A stretch of 47,131 nt of DNA from JAICIG01 sp035532215 (GTDB taxonomy: Bacteria > Planctomycetota > Planctomycetia > Pirellulales > JAICIG01): the NCBI GenBank assembly GCA_035532215.1, contig DATKRK010000448.1:1-47131 (forward strand), given 5' to 3'. The translations under genes and the position numbers were made by a program. A model generated the notes under the pieces. The model had not been told where the DNA came from, did not search any database, and saw nothing but the letters and a program-made list of their open reading frames with translations. Each line of letters starts with the position of its first letter. Position 1 is the first letter of the stretch. Below, piece after piece: positions 43,401 to 47,131 of the stretch.

Positions 43401-43419
43401 CTTGATGACAAATCAACAT
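40402..43419 (-). CDS. PVC-type propeller, HEAT and c-type haem protein
   Basis: 1005 residues. The start ATG 43419 precedes a signal segment (ATSFAAALFACCMLCTASFA). Residues about 60-470 form the PVC-type beta-propeller (LLAAEPDVTDPVAIEYDENG, MSDYPYTD, RVRILEDLDGDGRFDRST, GARFGNGFDDWGNRFICDIR). Residues about 490-850 are HEAT-like helical repeats. The C-terminus carries one haem site C886-x2-C889-H890 (ECLTCHRLGDKGYEVGPNL) and ends with the usual EEMADVLAFLLGK-like helix. Such multidomain proteins are specific to Planctomycetes and Verrucomicrobia and are thought to be periplasmic sugar dehydrogenase-like enzymes that pass electrons to the haem; the substrate is unknown. It is divergent from the RND gene. 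Confidence 0.93.
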   Translation of the reverse strand: MLICHQAGLKPATSFAAALFACCMLCTASFAAEPEATPQATESAFPRTPPTEPAAAEKTFQTLFGFQMQLLAAEPDVTDPVAIEYDENGLAYVVEMSDYPYTDKTADKPFTEKTADLPIGRVRILEDLDGDGRFDRSTIFAEDLSWPTGVACWKGGVFVTATPDVWYFKDTDGDRKADVRRKLFTGFRKFNVQAVMNNLKWGLDHRIYGAGSSNGGQLRPADQPDAKPLVLSRNDFRFDPRDEALEIISGGARFGNGFDDWGNRFICDIRNPVEHIVLPSHYLARNRYLRVASALHNAAEASDALPVYRLSPPEAWRVVRAERWTGDTSRKTPRSELAQAYVTSTSGITIYRGTAYPKQFYGNAFIGEVAGNLVHRQVLSADGVTFKSVRGDAETEFVRSTDNWFRPTNFVNAPDGTLHVCDMYRETIEHPWSIPDDIKEHLDLESGRDRGRIYRLAPPGFKPPKFTPLGGASTLQLVKELENPNAWQRDTAHRLLFERQDPAAVAPLRKLLHESGAPLARLHALWSLDGLGALGEKDLLAALADQAPGVREHAVRLAEPRLRQSPELLERVLALADDPNVRVRFQTAFTLGETGDERVAAALARIARCDTADPWIRAAVLSSATERAGELLSLLAIDREFPGQDAALVWGRELAFIIGARNQGDEVQAVLASGAVLAAQTNERLQMALVLGLGDGLKLAGAKLPAASRLISHLLEAAQRIAGDDRAEPADRQQALQLLGYAEFSVARPVLVALLDSRQPQAVQIAAIRTLSSFRDKDVAAILLEPYRGYTPDVRNEAVEALLARPERLEPLFDAIESRLAGISQIPQTRRTLLMQHADPKIRERALKLFSADAPSPRKEVLERYRAALSAPADGQRGRKVVERECLTCHRLGDKGYEVGPNLLTIKHRTAEEILTHVLDPNREVPPNFLEYVCALDDGRILTGVIAEETATSITLRRPQGVQETILRQNIEELSNTGHSLMPEGLEQKVNLQEMADVLAFLLGK

Positions 43420-43579
43420 TGGCGGTCCCGAATGAGCCGGAAAAAACGAAGAGGTCGCCTTCGAGCAGGGCAATCCAGCTTGAGCGATCAACGAGCGAGT
43501 GTCAACGAGTTCCATTCATTCGACGACGACGCGTTCATTACAAGTCTGTCAGGGAAGGCTTTAGCGCCGTTCAGTCGCA

Positions 43580-43607
43580 TTGACTTGCAGCCAAGGCAGC
43601 CTATAAA
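43580..43607 (+). promoter_or_regulatory. Candidate RND promoter with flanking inverted repeat
   Basis: TTGACT (43580-43585), a 16-bp spacer, and TATAAA (43602-43607). TTGACT at the -35 box is mirrored by AGTCAA starting at 43607, so a dimeric regulator could bind across the promoter. The leader to the ATG at 43859 is about 245 nt. Confidence 0.5.
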
Positions 43608-43754
43608 GTCAACGAAACCATTCCTCTGGGATGGACGATACGGCGATTCGAGTTCATGCCGAGCGAACCGCCTCGGGCATGCTTCTCGGCGGCAACCAAT
43701 CGCACGCGGATGCCAACAGCTTTGCAAGTCGAGTCAGACATCCCCCGCCACCTT

Positions 43755-43782
43755 CGCCAGCCGCTGAACGACGCGGCTGGCG
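43755..43782. other. GC-rich 10-bp hairpin in the RND leader
   Basis: CGCCAGCCGC (43755-43764) and GCGGCTGGCG (43773-43782) pair perfectly with an 8-nt loop, 77 nt before the RND start codon. No T-run follows. It could affect leader folding, or be a repeat. The rest of the 439-bp gap 43420-43858 shows no gene. Confidence 0.5.
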
Positions 43783-43858
43783 CCAGCCTAGTTGCCGACC
43801 CAACGACTGAACGCCGCGCTCGCGCATGTTTTGGTCGAGGTTCGAGTGGAGACGATCA

Positions 43859-46800
43859 ATGAATGGGTTGATTCGCGCATCTCTCAGGAATCCGTACGCC
43901 GTCACCGTGATGGTGTTGACGCTGATCGTCTTGGGCAGCCTCACGCTGTCGCAGATTCCGATCGACATCTTGCCGGTCTTCAAGAGTCCCGCCGTACAGG
44001 TGCTGACCTTCTACAGCGGCATGCCCGCCTCGAGCGTCGAGAAAGACATCACCAATCGCATGGAACGCTGGACCGGGCAGGCGGCCGGCACGGCGCGGCA
44101 AGAATCGCGTTCGATCGTCGGCGCCAGCATCATTCGCAATTATTACCGCGAAGACATCGACCCCAACGGCGCCTTGACGCAAGTCGCCTCGCTCGCCACG
44201 GCGGCCATTCCCAACTTGCCGCCTGGCACGCTGCCGCCGGTGGTTCTGCCGTTCGACCCGACGAGCACGGTCCCGGCATGCCTGGTGGCTCTCGACAGCC
44301 ACGGCACGCAGACGGAAGCCATCATGTACGACCTCGGGCGTTACGAGGTGCGCAATTTCATCATGGCCTCGCCGGGCGCCGTGGCGCCGGTGGTTTATGG
44401 CGGCAAGATTCGCGCGGTATTGGCCTATCTCAATCGCGACAAGTTGCAGGCCCGCAAATTGTCGCCGCTCAACGTGATGGACGCGCTCGACAGCTACAAC
44501 CTGTTTTTGCCCACCGGCGACGCCAAGTTCGGCGATCGCGACGTGGCCATCGACTCGAACTCGATGTACGAACTGGTCGATCGGATGGGCGACATTCCGC
44601 TGCGCACCCAGCACGGCAACGCTTCGTATCTGCGCGACGTCGCTGCGCCCAAGGACACGAGTTTCATTCAAACGAACGTCGTGCGCGTGAACGGCGAGCG
44701 GCAGGTGTATATCCCGATCTATCGCCAGCTCGGCTCCAGCACTTTGGCGGTGGTGAACAACCTGAAAGACGCCTTGCCCACCATGGCGGCCCGCTTGAGC
44801 CGGCCCGGCATCGATCTGGCCGTCGTCATGGACCAATCGATCTACGTCGAGAAGTCGATCGAGAGCCTGGCCGAAGAGGCGGTGTTGGGCGCGGTCTTGT
44901 GCTCGCTCGTGATCTTGATGTTCCTGGGCGATTGGCGGATGACGTTGATCGCGGTGATGACGATTCCGGTTTCGGTGCTCGCGGCCATCATCTTCTTGTA
45001 CTACACCGGCAACACGATCAACGTGATGACGCTGGCCGGATTGTCGTTGGCCATCGGCCCGCTGGTCGATAGCGCCATCATCTGCCTGGAAAACACGCAC
45101 CGCCATCTGTCGCTGGGCGCCTTGCCGTCGGAAGCCGCCTTCCTGGGCGCCAGCGAGGTGGCCATGCCCGAACTGGTCTCCAGTTGCTGCACGTTGTTGG
45201 TGCTCGCGCCGCTGGCCTTGATGCCCGGCATGGGACAGTTCCTGTTCAAGCCGATGGCGATGGCCGTGGCGTTCGCCATGATCATGGCCTATCTGCTCTC
45301 GCGGACGTTCGTCCCCGCGCGTTGCGCCGCCTGGCTCAAAGCGCACGCCGTCCATTCCGGCGGGCACGGGGGCCAGGACGGCGCTCACGAGGATCGCCGC
45401 GGGGCGGTCGCCCGAGCCTTCGCCCGTTGGGAAGCCTTCGTCGACGAGGGCATTCGCTGGTACGTCGTGCTGTTGGATGTCGTGTTACGGAATCGCGTGA
45501 AGACGATTTGCATTGCTACGGCCATGCTGATCGCGGTGATCGTCAGCTTCGGCGGCAAAGTGCGCCGCGAATTCTTTCCCGAAGTCGACGCCGGCGCCTT
45601 CGAAATGTCGGTGCGGGCCAAAGCCGGAACGCGCATCGAGAAAACCGAAGCCCAGATCGCCGAGGTGGAGCAGCTCGTCCAGGACACGATCGGCGAAGAC
45701 TTGCAGATGGTCATCAGCGAGTTGGGCGTGACCCCCGACTGGTCGGCGGCCTACACGCCCAACTCGGGGCCGATGGACGCCATCTGCAAGATTCAACTGG
45801 AAGAACACCGCCATCACTCGGCGCAAGAGTACGTCCACGAACTGCGCAAGGCCTTCGCCAAAGACCCGAAGTTTTTGGGCCTGGAGTTCGCCTTCGACGC
45901 GGGCGGCATGATTCGCGGGGCCATGAACGAAGGCAAATCGACGCCGATCAACATCCGCGTCGAGGCCAAGGATCTGGACAAGGCTCGCAAGGTGGCCGAG
46001 GCGATTCAGCGCGAAGTGAAAGACGTCGACGGCGTCGTCGATTGCCGCATCGTCCAGCGCCTGGACTATCCGCGCTACGTGGTCGAAGTCGACCGGGCCA
46101 AGGCCGCCGACGCCGGGCTGAATCAAAGCGACGTGATGCGAAATGTCGTTTCCGCCTTCAACTCGAGCATCCAGTTCAACAAAAAGAATTTCTGGATCGA
46201 CCCGGTCAGCCACAACCAGTATTTCGTGGGCGTGCAGTATCCGGAAGCCGATATCAAGTCGATCGAGACCTTGAAAAACATTCCCATTACCGGACCCAAT
46301 CAAGGCGCGCCGATTCCGCTGGGCAATCTGATTCACCTGCCGATGCGCCAAGATCAGGTGCCGGCGGAAATCACCCACAACAATCTGGCGCCGGCGATCG
46401 ACCTGGTGATGGGCGTTTACGGCCGCGACCTGGGGCACGTTTCGGACGACGTTTACAAGATCGTCGCCAAGTTCGGCAAGCCGCGCAAGGGCCAGGACGC
46501 CGTGTGGTCGCCTTACGATCCGACCAAGCCGGGCGAAAACAAGCTGATGGAAGGCGCCAAGCTGCTGATCAGCGGCGAGTACCTGCGCATGCAAGATACG
46601 TTTCACAACCTGGGCATGGGGCTGTTGCTGGCGTCGCTGTTGATGTACTTCCTGATGGTCGCCCTCGACAAGTCGTACGTCGTGCCCATCACCGTCATGC
46701 TGGTCGTGCCGTTGGCTTTGACCGGCGTGCTGCCGACGCTGTATCTGACGGGCAGCGCCCTGAACGTGCAGTCCTTGCTGGGCATCATCTTCATCGTCGG

Positions 46801-47131
46801 CATCAAGGTGGCCAACACCGTGTTGATGACGGACTACGCCCAGGAACTGCGGCGCCACGAAGGCTTGAACCCGACCGAAGCCATCCGCAAGGCCGCCTCG
46901 ATTCGCGTGCGACCCGTGACGATGACCGCTTTGGCCGCATTCTTCGCCATGGTTCCGACGGCCATGGCCATGCAGCGGGGCAGCGAAGCCAACGCACCGT
47001 TGGCTCGGGCGATCCTCGGCGGCTTGCTGGCCGGCGAACCGGCGACGCTGTTCGTGCTGCCGGCGCTCTATTCGCTGCTGGTGAAAGACGAACCTCTCAC
47101 GGAATCTCACGAGACCTTCGAAAGCGCTCCG
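43859..47131 (+). CDS. RND-family transporter permease, 3' end outside window
   Basis: 1091 codons are visible. ATG 43859 has GGAG 7 nt upstream. The first span (NPYAVTVMVLTLIVLGSLTL, then SQIPIDILPVF), two large periplasmic loops, the TM2-6 block (near residues 340-490) and the second block (from about 910) match the AcrB/HAE-type permease. In TM4 the proton-relay pair Asp-Asp of AcrB is Asp-Ser (GPLVDSAIICLEN), and TM10 keeps a Lys (IFIVGIKVANTVLM). A His/Gly/Asp-rich insert (HSGGHGGQDGAHEDRRG) lies in the central cytoplasmic loop near residue 500. The protein would export compounds with a membrane-fusion partner not seen here. Truncation is by the window edge only, shortly after the last span. 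Confidence 0.92.
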   Translation, partial: MNGLIRASLRNPYAVTVMVLTLIVLGSLTLSQIPIDILPVFKSPAVQVLTFYSGMPASSVEKDITNRMERWTGQAAGTARQESRSIVGASIIRNYYREDIDPNGALTQVASLATAAIPNLPPGTLPPVVLPFDPTSTVPACLVALDSHGTQTEAIMYDLGRYEVRNFIMASPGAVAPVVYGGKIRAVLAYLNRDKLQARKLSPLNVMDALDSYNLFLPTGDAKFGDRDVAIDSNSMYELVDRMGDIPLRTQHGNASYLRDVAAPKDTSFIQTNVVRVNGERQVYIPIYRQLGSSTLAVVNNLKDALPTMAARLSRPGIDLAVVMDQSIYVEKSIESLAEEAVLGAVLCSLVILMFLGDWRMTLIAVMTIPVSVLAAIIFLYYTGNTINVMTLAGLSLAIGPLVDSAIICLENTHRHLSLGALPSEAAFLGASEVAMPELVSSCCTLLVLAPLALMPGMGQFLFKPMAMAVAFAMIMAYLLSRTFVPARCAAWLKAHAVHSGGHGGQDGAHEDRRGAVARAFARWEAFVDEGIRWYVVLLDVVLRNRVKTICIATAMLIAVIVSFGGKVRREFFPEVDAGAFEMSVRAKAGTRIEKTEAQIAEVEQLVQDTIGEDLQMVISELGVTPDWSAAYTPNSGPMDAICKIQLEEHRHHSAQEYVHELRKAFAKDPKFLGLEFAFDAGGMIRGAMNEGKSTPINIRVEAKDLDKARKVAEAIQREVKDVDGVVDCRIVQRLDYPRYVVEVDRAKAADAGLNQSDVMRNVVSAFNSSIQFNKKNFWIDPVSHNQYFVGVQYPEADIKSIETLKNIPITGPNQGAPIPLGNLIHLPMRQDQVPAEITHNNLAPAIDLVMGVYGRDLGHVSDDVYKIVAKFGKPRKGQDAVWSPYDPTKPGENKLMEGAKLLISGEYLRMQDTFHNLGMGLLLASLLMYFLMVALDKSYVVPITVMLVVPLALTGVLPTLYLTGSALNVQSLLGIIFIVGIKVANTVLMTDYAQELRRHEGLNPTEAIRKAASIRVRPVTMTALAAFFAMVPTAMAMQRGSEANAPLARAILGGLLAGEPATLFVLPALYSLLVKDEPLTESHETFESAP

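Noticed and set aside
43656..43862. 68-codon frame just before the RND gene
   Set aside because: It overlaps the RND start codon, has no ribosome binding site, contains the hairpin at 43755 and has no recognisable features.
43856..47110. Two long minus-strand frames (510 and 541 codons) opposite the RND gene
   Set aside because: Their sequences are rich in His/Gln/Arg and have no family resemblance, while the plus strand gives a continuous RND permease with all expected membrane blocks.

Overview
The window is GC-rich chromosomal DNA of a planctomycete, most likely a Pirellulales-type lineage. This is inferred from the protein set: a DUF1559 pseudopilin-like protein with a small lipoprotein behind it, a Pirellula/Verrucomicrobium-type propeller plus HEAT plus haem protein, a formylglycine sulfatase, paired groEL genes beside dnaJ-grpE, and a MoxR/DUF58/BatA-VWA operon. 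No rRNA, tRNA, CRISPR array, phage gene or transposase gene was seen. Both ends cut through a gene: a membrane protein (left, minus strand) and an RND transporter (right, plus strand).

Layout. (1) 1-8.1 kb, minus strand: a protein-quality-control block transcribed groEL(GGM tail)-groES-groEL(no tail)-dnaJ-grpE-FmdB-like zinc ribbon-yacG, then a VOC-protein remnant and a membrane protein. (2) 8.8-20.4 kb, mostly plus strand: secreted and accessory genes, comprising an M28 peptidase, a tandem STN-domain protein (minus), a di-haem cytochrome followed by a scrap of a second M28 gene, DUF1559 plus lipoprotein, a sulfatase, a small unknown, a SUKH protein, an SGNH hydrolase and a DUF2934 protein. 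(3) 20.5-26.6 kb: dnaG-rpoD with near-consensus promoters, an HtrA protease, and divergent aat. (4) 26.9-39.5 kb, minus strand: MoxR ATPase, DUF58, BatA/VWA protein, giant coiled-coil membrane protein, second VWA membrane protein, and a terpenoid-cyclase-fold secreted protein; probably one envelope system. (5) 39.7-47.1 kb: mobA, the large haem protein, and the divergent RND permease.

The most unusual property is between the genes. Many intergenic gaps hold imperfect or perfect palindromic elements, and at least ten unrelated families can be distinguished. Several occur twice in the window. Some overlap stop codons, one supplies the first codons of a sulfatase, one lies in frame inside a VWA gene, and a 266-bp element occurs twice about 8 kb apart. 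They look like non-autonomous mobile repeats whose mobilising enzyme is not in this window.

Because of the high GC content, long open frames opposite real genes are common. I left them out when the sense strand encodes a recognisable family. Start codons were chosen by Shine-Dalgarno match and family length, and several are GTG or TTG.
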